From contig NZ_RCZC01000001.1 in assembly GCF_006439055.1 (NCBI RefSeq), positions 801,952 through 865,951 on the forward strand: a stretch of DNA of 64,000 nucleotides, given 5' to 3'. This DNA comes from Sphingomonas glacialis (lineage in GTDB: Bacteria > Pseudomonadota > Alphaproteobacteria > Sphingomonadales > Sphingomonadaceae). Position 1 is the stretch's first letter; each line of letters starts with the position of its first letter. A program made the translations under genes and the position numbers. Shown in pieces: positions 1-9,575 of this stretch. The notes under the pieces are model-generated. The model saw only the letters and a program-made list of their open reading frames with translations. It was not told the DNA's origin and ran no database searches.

Positions 1-1248
1 CTTCAACTGCTCGGGCGTCATCGCGAAGCGCGGATCGGGCTTGCCGTCCTCCTCGATCGCGGCGTTGGTGGTCTTGGCCTCGTTGATCAGGTGGCGGCGC
101 AGATCGTCCTCGCGGAACACGGGGCGCGACTTGTAATCAGGGTCGGAGAGCTGCGGCACCGCGATATCGGGCTCGATCCCGCCTTCCTGCACCGACCGGC
201 CCGATGGGGTGTAATAGCGCGAGGTGGTAAGGCGCAGCGCGGCGTTGGGCCCCATGTCGATCACCGTCTGGACCGACCCCTTGCCGAACGACCGCTCGCC
301 CATGATCAGCGCGCGGTGGTGATCCTGCAGCGCGCCGGCGACGATCTCCGAAGCCGAGGCGGTGCCTGCATCGGTCAGCACGATCACCGGCAGCCCATGC
401 GCGAGATCACCCTTCACATAGGATTCGGCGTAGAACGGCTCGACATCGGCCTTGTCGCGACCGCGCTGCGAGACGATCTCGCCCGACGACAGGAAATTAT
501 CGGCGACCGCGATCGATTCGTCGCGCAACCCCCCGCCATTGCCGCGCAGATCGACGACATAGCCGAGCGGATCGTGGCCGAGCTGCTTGACGATGCCGCG
601 GATCGCGGCGGTGACGGCGTCGCCGGTATGTTCGGAAAACGCCGTGATGGTGATCAGCCCGACGCCATCCTTGACGCTCCATTTGACGGGCCGCTGGACG
701 ACCTTCTCGCGCACCAGGGCGACCACGATCGGCTTGTCATGCCCCGGACGCAGCAGCGTCAGCGTGACCTTGGTGCCGGGGGTGCCGCGCATCTTGCCGA
801 TCGATTCGTCGAGCGTGTCGCCGAAGATCAGTTTGCCGTCGATATGCGTGATGTAATCGCCCGACTTGATCCCGGCGCGCGCGCCCGGCGCGTCGGGCTG
901 CGGCGACACCACCTTGACCGCGCCGTCCTCCATCGTGACGGTCAGGCCGAGCCCGCCATAGCTCCCCATCGTCTGGATGCGCAGATTGTCGTAATCGAGC
1001 CCGGTCTCGTACGCGCTGTGCGGATCGAGCGCGGCGAGCATGCCTTCGATCGCGCCCTTGACCAGCACCTTGTCGTCGACCTTGTCGACATATTCGGCCT
1101 TCACGCGATTATAGACGTCGAGGAACACCGCCATCTCGCGATAGGTGCCGTTGTCGACCGCCGCCATCGCGCTCGTCCCGACGGGCACGATCGCCAGCAC
1201 CGCCGCGATTGCGGAGGCGTGAAGCAGCGAAGTGGTGAAACGCGACAT
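1..1248 (-). CDS. ctpA: S41 family C-terminal processing peptidase (CtpA-like), 3' end outside window
   Basis: Secreted or periplasmic serine protease that trims protein C-termini. It has an N-terminal signal or anchor helix (about residues 5-30), a PDZ domain (about 90-175) and an S41 peptidase core. The Ser/Lys dyad is visible as S298 in GTASASE and K323 in FGKGS, with the 25-residue spacing usual for CtpA proteases. 416 residues are visible; the C-terminus runs off the left edge. The ATG at 1248 is followed by a good signal sequence. It is the last gene of the proA-nadD-rsfS-rlmH-envC-like-ctpA order, 131 bp after the EnvC-like gene, which is the usual alphaproteobacterial arrangement and links it to cell-wall and envelope maintenance. 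Confidence 0.93.
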   Translation of the reverse strand, partial: MSRFTTSLLHASAIAAVLAIVPVGTSAMAAVDNGTYREMAVFLDVYNRVKAEYVDKVDDKVLVKGAIEGMLAALDPHSAYETGLDYDNLRIQTMGSYGGLGLTVTMEDGAVKVVSPQPDAPGARAGIKSGDYITHIDGKLIFGDTLDESIGKMRGTPGTKVTLTLLRPGHDKPIVVALVREKVVQRPVKWSVKDGVGLITITAFSEHTGDAVTAAIRGIVKQLGHDPLGYVVDLRGNGGGLRDESIAVADNFLSSGEIVSQRGRDKADVEPFYAESYVKGDLAHGLPVIVLTDAGTASASEIVAGALQDHHRALIMGERSFGKGSVQTVIDMGPNAALRLTTSRYYTPSGRSVQEGGIEPDIAVPQLSDPDYKSRPVFREDDLRRHLINEAKTTNAAIEEDGKPDPRFAMTPEQLK

Positions 1249-1379
1249 CGATCAATACTCGGCAGGCAGGAGGTCTTTCAGGCACCGTAGCGGGGTTTGC
1301 GCAGGGATCAAAGCGGGGCGATGATTGCCGCATTCGGGGTGAACCGAGGCTGACCGGGATTGTCCGCCAGTGGCGCGCC

Positions 1380-2564
1380 TCATCCGACCAACGCCGTCAG
1401 ATCGACCGCGCGATCGCGCCGGCGCAGCTCGACCGTCACGCTCGGCGCGTCGCCGCGCGGCGCTTGCCCGATCGGCGCGCCCTGGCCGAGCCTTTCGCCG
1501 ATCCGCGCGCTGGTGCTGCCGAGGCCGGAGACGAGCGTCGTCCAGCCGCCACCATGATCGAGGATCACGATCGTGCCATACCCGCGAAACGGCCCGGCAA
1601 AGGCGACGCGTCCGGCGGCGGGCGCGACGACCTGCGCGCCCGCCAGCGGCACGATCGTCAGCCCGCGCGAATGGACGCCGCTGTCCGACAGCTCGCCGAG
1701 CCCGGTGACGATCCGGCCCTGCACCGGCAGGCGATAGGGCGGCGCGCTGTGTGACCAGGCGACCGAAGCGACCGGGGCGGCGATGGCGCCGGGGCGCGGC
1801 GGGCGTGCCAGCGGCCCTGGCAGGCTTTCGAGGCTTTCGCGCGTCGCGGCCTGGTTGCCGATCGTGTCCATCAGATCGACGATGTCGCGCGCTTTCTCGC
1901 CGAGCGCGATCGCACGGTCGGATTCGATCAGCGCGTCGCGTCCGAATGCCCGCGAGCGCAGCCGGTGCGCCGCCTCGAGCCGGGTCAGCGCGAGCCGCTG
2001 GGTCTCGAGCCGCGACCGGCTTTCGGCAAGCGCCCGCGTCGCGAGCGCGCCGGCCGCCTGGAGTTGGCGCGTGCGGGCGAGATCGGCGCGGACATCGGCG
2101 GTCCGCGCGCGGATCACCGGCAGCGTGTTCGCCAGCACCGCGCGGACATGGACGAGATCGTCGACCGATCCGGGTTGCACCAGGCTGATGATCGCGGGTC
2201 GCCGGGCCAGCGATTGCAGCGCGCCGAGCAGCCGCGCGACCGGCACCTGTTTCGCGGCGAGCCGGGTGCGTTGGGCCGCGAGCAGACGATCGACGATCGC
2301 GAGCCGCGCCTGCCCGGCGGCGATGTCGGCCTCGGCCTGCTGGATGCGCGCGGCGACGGCGGCTTCCTGCGCCTGCGCCTGGCGCGCCTGGTCGCGTTCG
2401 GCGGCGGCCTGGCGTTCGAGCGCGGCGGAGCGGCGGGCGGCGGCGTCGGACTGCGCCTTGGCGGCGGCGAGTTGCGCGCGCTGGTCGACGGGGGCCTGCG
2501 CCAGCGCGATGCTTGCGCCCATCACCCCCACGACACCTGCAATGACCAGACCCCGCCCCCGCAT
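1380..2564 (-). CDS. EnvC-like murein hydrolase activator (coiled coil plus degenerate M23/LytM domain)
   Basis: 394-aa exported protein. It starts with a signal peptide (residues 1 to about 23, ending at LAQA), continues through a long Ala/Gln/Arg-rich coiled coil (about 25-240) and ends in a LytM/M23 fold (about 270-390). The zinc ligands of active M23 peptidases are missing: the HxxxD-type site reads HSRGLTI and the HxH site reads SVTVELRR. This matches EnvC, whose inactive LytM domain activates septal amidases, better than an active endopeptidase. It begins 3 nt after the rlmH stop, so it is co-transcribed. Family assignment is good; an activator role is inferred from the lost ligands. 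Confidence 0.85.
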   Translation of the reverse strand: MRGRGLVIAGVVGVMGASIALAQAPVDQRAQLAAAKAQSDAAARRSAALERQAAAERDQARQAQAQEAAVAARIQQAEADIAAGQARLAIVDRLLAAQRTRLAAKQVPVARLLGALQSLARRPAIISLVQPGSVDDLVHVRAVLANTLPVIRARTADVRADLARTRQLQAAGALATRALAESRSRLETQRLALTRLEAAHRLRSRAFGRDALIESDRAIALGEKARDIVDLMDTIGNQAATRESLESLPGPLARPPRPGAIAAPVASVAWSHSAPPYRLPVQGRIVTGLGELSDSGVHSRGLTIVPLAGAQVVAPAAGRVAFAGPFRGYGTIVILDHGGGWTTLVSGLGSTSARIGERLGQGAPIGQAPRGDAPSVTVELRRRDRAVDLTALVG

Positions 2565-2567
2565 GGC

Positions 2568-2990
2568 CTATCCTTCGCGGTGATAGGGGTGATTGGCAAG
2601 GATGCTCGTCGCGCGGTACAATTGCTCGGCGAGCATCGCGCGGGCGAGCAGATGCGGCCAGGTCGCGCGCCCGAAGCTGAGCAGCAGATCGGCCGAAGCG
2701 CGCTGCGCATCGTCGAAGCCGTCGGCCGCCCCGATAAGGAAGCGCGCCTCGCGCACGCCGCTGTCGCGCCATTTCTCGAGCGTGGCCGCCAGATCGCGCG
2801 ACGGGAGCACTTGCCCCGTTTCGTCGAGCATGACGATCCGGCAGCCGGGTTCGACCGGCGGCATCTTGCCGCCGGTGTCGGGCAGTTCGGTCATCTTGTA
2901 CGGCCAGGACAGCCGCTTGGCATAGCGTTCGACGAGCTCGGCCTCGGGCCCCCGCCCGATCCGCCCGCGCGCGACGATGTGGAGCAGCAT
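2568..2990 (-). CDS. rlmH: 23S rRNA (pseudouridine1915-N3)-methyltransferase RlmH
   Basis: 140-aa SPOUT methyltransferase that methylates pseudouridine 1915 in helix 69 of 23S rRNA. The SAM-binding FLIGAADGF loop and the C-terminal family signature YRATSILANHPYHRE are both present, and the length is close to the usual 140-160 aa. The ATG at 2990 is preceded by GGAGG with 5-nt spacing. It lies between rsfS and the EnvC-like gene, as in other alphaproteobacteria. A palindromic repeat of about 97 bp separates it from rsfS. Confidence 0.96.
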   Translation of the reverse strand: MLLHIVARGRIGRGPEAELVERYAKRLSWPYKMTELPDTGGKMPPVEPGCRIVMLDETGQVLPSRDLAATLEKWRDSGVREARFLIGAADGFDDAQRASADLLLSFGRATWPHLLARAMLAEQLYRATSILANHPYHREG

Positions 2991-3038
2991 GCTTGCCTCC
3001 GTTGCGGACGACGCTCAGCGTTTCGCCGCTACACGTTT

Positions 3039-3135
3039 CCCGGCGGAGGCCGGGGCCCAGCCGCGAAGGTCGCTATAGGCGAGCGCTGCGCACTCCGCCG
3101 CACCGCTTGCTCCTGGACCCCGGCCTTCGCCGGGG
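3039..3135. repeat. Intergenic palindromic element (B type) between rsfS and rlmH
   Basis: Both ends carry GC-rich self-complementary arms: CCCGGCGGAGGCCGGGG at the left and CCCCGGCCTTCGCCGGGG at the right, with mirrored CCCAG and CTGGA inside. About 50 bp of unrelated sequence separates the arms. The organisation resembles the elements at 29432 and 56526. It probably folds in the rsfS-rlmH transcript. Confidence 0.75.
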
Positions 3136-3152
3136 AGCAGGAGATACAGTGA

Positions 3153-3554
3153 TCAGTCTTCGATAACCGGTGCGGCCGGCGGGGTCGGCGCATCGCCGAA
3201 CGCCCACATCCGCTCGAGATTGTAGAAGGTGCGGACCTCGGGGCGGAACAGATGGACGATCACGTCGCCGGCATCGAGCAGCACCCAATCGGCGGTCGGC
3301 AGACCTTCGATCCGCGACGGCCGGCCGTATTCGGCCTTGATCTTCTCGCTGAGCTTCTGCGCCATCGAGGCGACCTGGCGGGTCGAGCGGCCGCTGGCGA
3401 TCACCATGTAATCGGCGATGCTCGATTTGCCCGCGAGCGGGATCGAGATGACGTCGACGGCCTGGTCGTCGTCGAGCGACGCGAGCACGAGGCGATGCAG
3501 CGCGTCGACCTCTTCGGGTTCGGACGCGCGATAGACGGGAGAAGTTGAGGCCAA
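3153..3554 (-). CDS. rsfS: Ribosome silencing factor RsfS
   Basis: 133 aa from the proposed start. RsfS/Iojap/DUF143 proteins bind ribosomal protein uL14 and block subunit joining in stationary phase. The core SSIADYMVIASGRSTRQV, the segment EGLPTADWVLLDAGDVIVHLF and the C-terminal FYNLERMW are diagnostic. I chose a TTG at 3554 because AGGA lies 6 nt upstream and it follows the nadD stop by 8 nt. The same frame stays open to 3743, but that stretch only reads through nadD. It sits between nadD and rlmH, the conserved order. Confidence 0.9.
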   Translation of the reverse strand: MASTSPVYRASEPEEVDALHRLVLASLDDDQAVDVISIPLAGKSSIADYMVIASGRSTRQVASMAQKLSEKIKAEYGRPSRIEGLPTADWVLLDAGDVIVHLFRPEVRTFYNLERMWAFGDAPTPPAAPVIED

Positions 3555-3562
3555 GATGATTC

Positions 3563-4192
3563 CTATGCAGAAGGTGGGGTCGGGACGGCTGGCAGGAAAT
3601 GCCGCTGCCAGGCGGGGTCGGCAGCACGAAGCTGCGTCGCGGAGCGCGGGTCGGGGCGGAAGCGCAACAGCACGAGTGCCGGCAATCTCCACTGCGTCCA
3701 GTTCTTCGCCTGGTGTGCGGGCCGACGTGCGCGCCGCAACCAACCCATCGCGGGAGCCGCGAGAGCAGCACGTTCATACCCCGGACGCGCGATTACCGCA
3801 ATCGGAACCTCACGGGCGATCTGGCGCCACCCTTTCCACTGGTCGAACTGCGCGAGATTGTCCGATCCCATCAGCCAGATGAAGCGCTTTTTGGGGAAGG
3901 CGCGGCGGAGTTTGGTGACGGTGTCGACGGTGTAGCGCGTGCCGAGCTTGTGCTCGATCGCGCTGACGCGGATCGGCGCGTGGCGCGCGATCCGCACTGC
4001 GGAGGCGAAGCGCGCGGCGAAGGGCGCCATGTCGCCGCTCTTTTCCTTCAGCGGATTGCCGGGCGAGACGAGCCACCACACTTCGTCGAGCCCCAGCGCA
4101 TCGAGCGCGGCGAGGCTGATCGCGCGGTGGCCGGCGTGAGCCGGGTTGAACGAGCCGCCGAGGATGCCGATGCGGGTCAGGTCCGGATCCAA
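3563..4192 (-). CDS. nadD: Nicotinate-nucleotide adenylyltransferase NadD
   Basis: 209-aa enzyme that adenylates nicotinate mononucleotide in NAD synthesis. The nucleotidyltransferase signature GGSFNPAHAGH lies near the N-terminus, and WLMGSDNLAQFDQW is the family's second conserved block. The only possible start is a TTG at 4192, since a TGA lies in frame just upstream. That TTG lies inside the last codons of the ParE-like toxin gene (16-bp overlap) and has only a weak GAGAA upstream. Translation may therefore depend on coupling to the toxin gene. This looks like a consequence of the toxin-antitoxin pair having landed between proA and nadD. Confidence 0.93.
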   Translation of the reverse strand: MDPDLTRIGILGGSFNPAHAGHRAISLAALDALGLDEVWWLVSPGNPLKEKSGDMAPFAARFASAVRIARHAPIRVSAIEHKLGTRYTVDTVTKLRRAFPKKRFIWLMGSDNLAQFDQWKGWRQIAREVPIAVIARPGYERAALAAPAMGWLRRARRPAHQAKNWTQWRLPALVLLRFRPDPRSATQLRAADPAWQRHFLPAVPTPPSA

Positions 4193-4461
4193 TTCTCACG
4201 CGCATGGCGGATGCGCAGCACCTCGATGTGCGCGTCGGTTACCCGATATAGGAGGATATAATGGGTGGGCGCGACGCGCCATTTTCGAGCATCGACCTCG
4301 GGGATCATCGGTCCCGCTGCCGGACTCACCGCGAGAAAATCGGCGGCTTTTTCGATCAGGGCCGCAATGCTCTCGGCAGCCTCCGGAGAATAGGCCGACC
4401 AATAATCGTCAATCTCCTCAAGATCGGCGATCGCGGGGTCGCTCCATTCGACAGTCCTCAT
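4177..4461 (-). CDS. RelE/ParE-superfamily toxin
   Basis: 94-aa protein with the ParE layout: an N-terminal WSDPAIADLEEIDDYW helix pair, a central P-x-x-G region (SPAAGPMIPEVDARKWR) and the closing strands HYILLYRV and IEVLRIRH. ParE-type toxins poison gyrase, while RelE relatives cleave mRNA on the ribosome. ParE is more likely here because the W-x-x-x-A start and the RIRHARE end fit it. The start ATG overlaps the antitoxin stop as ATGA, the usual coupling in such pairs. Its 3' end overlaps nadD by 16 bp. Confidence 0.82.
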   Translation of the reverse strand: MRTVEWSDPAIADLEEIDDYWSAYSPEAAESIAALIEKAADFLAVSPAAGPMIPEVDARKWRVAPTHYILLYRVTDAHIEVLRIRHARENWIRT

Positions 4462-4724
4462 GCGGCCGCGCGCTGCTGCCTCCGGCGGCGCAGGTTTTCG
4501 AAGACATCAGCCTGCGGGGTCAGCGCGCCACGGTCGGCCGCGTCGATCCCGACCTGGATGAACGCGAGAAGCTCGGCGTCGCTTTCGACGGCATTCCGGA
4601 TCGCTTCGGCTGCGAATGCGGCTTCGGTTATCCCGCGCGAGGCCGCAGCCTTGGCGATTCCCGCAGCCGTCTCATCGTCGAGGTCGACCGTGACCGATCG
4701 CGAAAAGGGCGCAGGATGGTTCAT
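4458..4724 (-). CDS. Ribbon-helix-helix (ParD/CopG-like) antitoxin
   Basis: 88-aa protein directly upstream of the ParE-like toxin and overlapping it by 4 nt. Residues about 8-45 (RSVTVDLDDETAAGIAKAAA onward) fit a ribbon-helix-helix DNA-binding domain, and the acidic, Arg-tailed C-terminus would wrap the toxin. Such antitoxins usually repress their own promoter. Only 31 bp separate it from the proA stop, so any private promoter must lie there or inside proA. No strong ribosome-binding site is visible before the ATG at 4724. Confidence 0.72.
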   Translation of the reverse strand: MNHPAPFSRSVTVDLDDETAAGIAKAAASRGITEAAFAAEAIRNAVESDAELLAFIQVGIDAADRGALTPQADVFENLRRRRQQRAAA

Positions 4725-4755
4725 CGCCGCAGAGTACGCCCCAGCCCCACCGCCA

Positions 4756-6024
4756 TCAACCCCGCACCTGTCCGGTGCCGTAGCCGACCCATTTGTAGGT
4801 CGTCAGCCCCTCGAGCGCGACGGGACCGCGCGCGTGGAGCCGGCCGGTGGCGATGCCGATCTCGGCGCCGAGCCCGAACTCGCCGCCATCGGCGAACTGG
4901 GTCGAGGCGTTCCACAGCACGATCGCGCTGTCGACCTCGGCGAGGAAGCGGGTCGCCACGGCCTCGTCGGCGGCGACGATCGCATCGGTATGGTGCGAGC
5001 TGTGTCGGGCGATGAAACCGAGCGCGGCATCGACCCCGTCGATCAGGTCGACCGAGGCGATCGCCTCGAGATATTCGGTGTCCCAATCGGCGTCGGTCGC
5101 GGGCACCAGCCCGGGGATCAGCGCATGCAGCGCCGGTCCGCCGCGCACTTCGCAACCCGCAGCGGCAAGCGCTGCGACCAGCCCGGCCGGATCGGGATAG
5201 GCCTGGTCGATCAGCAGCGTCTCCATCGCGCCGCATACGCCGGTGCGGCGCATCTTGGCGTCGACGACGATCGCCTCGGCCATCGCCGGATCGGCCGAGC
5301 CATCGACATAGATATGGTTGATCCCGTCGAGATGCGCGAGCACCGGCACGCGCGCCTCGGCCTGGACGCGCGCGACGAGCCCCTTGCCGCCGCGCGGGAC
5401 GATCAGGTCGATCGCGGCGCCGCCCGACGATCCATCGGCGGTCAGCATCGCGCCGACCGCGGCGCGATCGGTGGTCGGCACGAGCTGCGCCGCATCCGCC
5501 GGAATCCCTTGCGCGACGAGCCCCGCCACCAACGCGGCGTGGATCGCGCGGTTGCTCTCGATCGCTTCCGATCCGCCGCGCAGGATCACCGCATTGCCCG
5601 CCATCACGGCGAGCGCCGCGGCGTCCGCGGTAACATTGGGGCGGCTCTCATAGATGATCCCGATCACCCCGATCGGCACGCGGACGCGCCGCAGGCGCAG
5701 ACCGTTGGGCCGGACGCTCTCGTCGATCACCGCGCCGACCGGATCGGCAAGGCCCGCCACCGCGGCAACACCGTCGGCCATGCCGGCGACGCGACCCTCG
5801 TCGAGCTTGAGCCGATCGAGCATCGCGCCCGACAGGCCGGCAGCGCTCGCCTTCGCCATGTCGCGCGCATTGGCCGCGAGGATCGCCGGGGCGGCATCGC
5901 GCAATGCCTGCGCCGCCGCGCGCAACGCCTGCGCCTTCACCGCGGTCGGCAGCGTGGCAAGCGTGCTGGCGGCTCTCCGGGCGCGGTCGGTCATCGTGGC
6001 GAGCAGGGTCGGAACGTCGGTCAT
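4756..6024 (-). CDS. proA: Gamma-glutamyl phosphate reductase ProA
   Basis: 422-aa NADPH-dependent reductase that converts glutamate-5-phosphate to the semialdehyde in proline synthesis. The catalytic cysteine is C264 in [27 protein letters not shown] and the GGSEAIESN cofactor region are typical of the family. The start ATG at 6024 gives the usual length; the longer open frame upstream has no family similarity. It is the first gene of the minus-strand operon that continues, after the toxin-antitoxin pair, to nadD. The divergent neighbour is the DUF3667 gene, 77 bp away. Confidence 0.96.
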   Translation of the reverse strand: MTDVPTLLATMTDRARRAASTLATLPTAVKAQALRAAAQALRDAAPAILAANARDMAKASAAGLSGAMLDRLKLDEGRVAGMADGVAAVAGLADPVGAVIDESVRPNGLRLRRVRVPIGVIGIIYESRPNVTADAAALAVMAGNAVILRGGSEAIESNRAIHAALVAGLVAQGIPADAAQLVPTTDRAAVGAMLTADGSSGGAAIDLIVPRGGKGLVARVQAEARVPVLAHLDGINHIYVDGSADPAMAEAIVVDAKMRRTGVCGAMETLLIDQAYPDPAGLVAALAAAGCEVRGGPALHALIPGLVPATDADWDTEYLEAIASVDLIDGVDAALGFIARHSSHHTDAIVAADEAVATRFLAEVDSAIVLWNASTQFADGGEFGLGAEIGIATGRLHARGPVALEGLTTYKWVGYGTGQVRG

Positions 6025-6101
6025 GCGGCGGGCTTTATCACGAGCGGAGCGATTGCCGCAAAACCTATCGCCACCACGAAACCGGCTGCTATGCTCCCGC
6101 C

Positions 6102-7163
6102 ATGTCGGGGGAAATCGAAGCAGCGGGCGACATCGCCACGGGAATTCTTGTCGCGCATGCGGTCGAGCCGCCTGCCGGTGGGTCGCTTGCGGACTCGCAC
6201 AGCCACGGCCTGTGCCTGAATTGCGGGACGGCGCTCCACGGCGAGTTCTGCTCCGCCTGCGGGCAGGCCGGGCATGTCCACCGCTCGCTCGGCGCGATCG
6301 GGCATGACCTGCTCCACGGCGTGTTCCATTTCGAGGGCAAGATCTGGCGCACGCTGCCGATGCTGGTGTTCCAGCCGGGTGCGCTGACGCGGCGCTATAT
6401 CGCCGGCGAGCGGGCGCGCTTCGTCTCGCCGCTCGCGCTGTTCCTGTTCGCGGTGTTCCTGATGTTCGCGACGATCCACGCGTTTGGCGGTGAGCTCGAA
6501 AGCGACCTTTCCCCCGAGCGGCGCGGCGCGGCGATCGCGCGTGTCGATGCCAATATCGCCAAGGGTAAGGCACAGATCGCCCAACTGCAGGCCGCCCCGC
6601 GCACCGCCAAAACCGAGGAGCAGATTGCGCAAGTGGAGCAGGAATTGCGCGGGTTGCAGACCTCGCGCGGCGTGCTCACCGGGTCGAGCACGACGCTCGA
6701 CGATTGGCAGACCGCCAACGTGCGAACCGAGTGGCACGCACTCGACCATGGCATCGCGAAGTTCCGGGAGAACCCCGGGCTGGTGCTCTACAAGCTGCAG
6801 TCGAGCGCGTACAAATACAGCTGGGCGCTGATCCCGATCTCGACGCCGTTCGTGGCGCTGCTGTTCCTGTGGCGGCGGCGCTATCAGCTCTACGATCACG
6901 CCATCTTCGTGACCTACTCGCTGGGGTTCATGATGATGTTCGCAGCCTTGCTCGGCGTCGCTTGGGCGATCGGCGTTTCGGGTGATCTGATCACCTGGGC
7001 CGTTATCCTGGTGCTGCCGACGCATATGTTTGCGCAGCTGCGCGGGGCCTATGAGCTGCGCAAGCGCTCGGCGCTGTGGCGGACGGTGGCGTTGCTGTTG
7101 TTCGCGTGGATCGCGCTGATCGCCTTTGCCAGCCTGTTGCTGGTGATGGGGTTGATGGAATAG
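6102..7163 (+). CDS. DUF3667 domain membrane protein
   Basis: 353 aa. The N-terminus holds a zinc-ribbon-like [18 protein letters not shown] (two CxxC knuckles) followed by the DUF3667 block with [24 protein letters not shown], where the first membrane helix starts. A soluble, charged segment of about 100 residues (coiled-coil prone, rich in AQIAQL and [10 protein letters not shown]) precedes about four more C-terminal membrane helices. The ATG at 6102 places the zinc ribbon near the N-terminus. Function is unknown. Family members are common single genes in Sphingomonadales and Bacteroidetes, and nothing nearby suggests a role. Confidence 0.85.
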   Translation: MSGEIEAAGDIATGILVAHAVEPPAGGSLADSHSHGLCLNCGTALHGEFCSACGQAGHVHRSLGAIGHDLLHGVFHFEGKIWRTLPMLVFQPGALTRRYIAGERARFVSPLALFLFAVFLMFATIHAFGGELESDLSPERRGAAIARVDANIAKGKAQIAQLQAAPRTAKTEEQIAQVEQELRGLQTSRGVLTGSSTTLDDWQTANVRTEWHALDHGIAKFRENPGLVLYKLQSSAYKYSWALIPISTPFVALLFLWRRRYQLYDHAIFVTYSLGFMMMFAALLGVAWAIGVSGDLITWAVILVLPTHMFAQLRGAYELRKRSALWRTVALLLFAWIALIAFASLLLVMGLME

Positions 7164-7513
7164 CCCGGCCACGCCGCGGAAAGTCACACGAAAGTCGCAC
7201 CATCGCGTGCGGTGCGCAGGGGTGTCCGTCGTCCGGCCGAGCACTGTCCGACCCGGTGCGAGACCATAGCGCATTTTCGCCGTGTAGGACAGCGATCGCG
7301 GCGACCTATCGCCTTCGGACTCTCCCCCAGCGCATGTCTTCGGACCCGCCAAGCCGTGTGCTAGGGCAGCAGATCGCGCGGCACGGTAGACCCCGGCACC
7401 GGGCCGGGGTGAGATGGGCCAGCGGTGCGTGCGTCGGCGCTAGCGATCCCGACACGAAAAGGCCGCGCCCGACAGTGTCGGACGCGGCCTATCACCCTTG
7501 CCGTGCGGGCGTT
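7164..7513. other. Intergenic region between convergent DUF3667 and ftsH
   Basis: 350 bp with no credible gene. It holds the ftsH terminator (7457-7489) and, at about 7376-7413, what looks like the right half only of the 96-bp palindromic element (GCACGGTAGACCCCGGCACC and so on), matching the right arm of the copy at 21085-21180. No partner left half is visible, so this is probably a decayed copy. Confidence 0.6.
7457..7489 (-). terminator. Rho-independent terminator of ftsH
   Basis: On the minus strand a GGCCGCG / CGCGGCC stem, extended by CCGACA / TGTCGG with one mismatch, is followed directly by TTTTCG. It begins 24 nt after the ftsH stop codon. Confidence 0.85.
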
Positions 7514-9481
<1,968 letters not shown>

Positions 9482-9508
9482 GGGCACGGGATACCTTTCG
9501 AGACCCAT

Positions 9509-9536
9509 AAGATAAGCACAGCGCGATTAATGGCAA
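9509..9536 (-). promoter_or_regulatory. Likely sigma70-type promoter of ftsH
   Basis: On the minus strand, TTGCCA (9531-9536) and TATCTT (9509-9514) are separated by 16 nt. The start point would fall about 20 nt upstream of the ftsH start codon. The short leader matches the position of the AAGG ribosome-binding motif. Confidence 0.5.
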
Positions 9537-9551
9537 TGCAACGGCCCCCGC

Positions 9552-9575
9552 AATCGTCGATCAAATCGTCGATCA
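9552..9575. repeat. Tandem 12-bp duplication at the tilS stop
   Basis: AATCGTCGATCA occurs twice in direct succession (9552-9563 and 9564-9575). The second copy contains the tilS stop codon, so one unit lies inside the coding end and the other just after it. Confidence 0.8.

Noticed and set aside
3555..3743. Extended RsfS N-terminus from 3743
   Set aside because: It only reads nadD in another frame; a TTG with a good AGGA motif follows the nadD stop.
4261..6219. 652-aa open frame on the plus strand opposite proA and the toxin-antitoxin genes
   Set aside because: High-GC antisense shadow: Arg/His/Asp-rich, no recognisable domain, and it covers well-supported genes. The same applies to 7076-9631, 12549-15302, 30192-32882, 33526-35247 (plus), 41565-44762 and 44935-48018.
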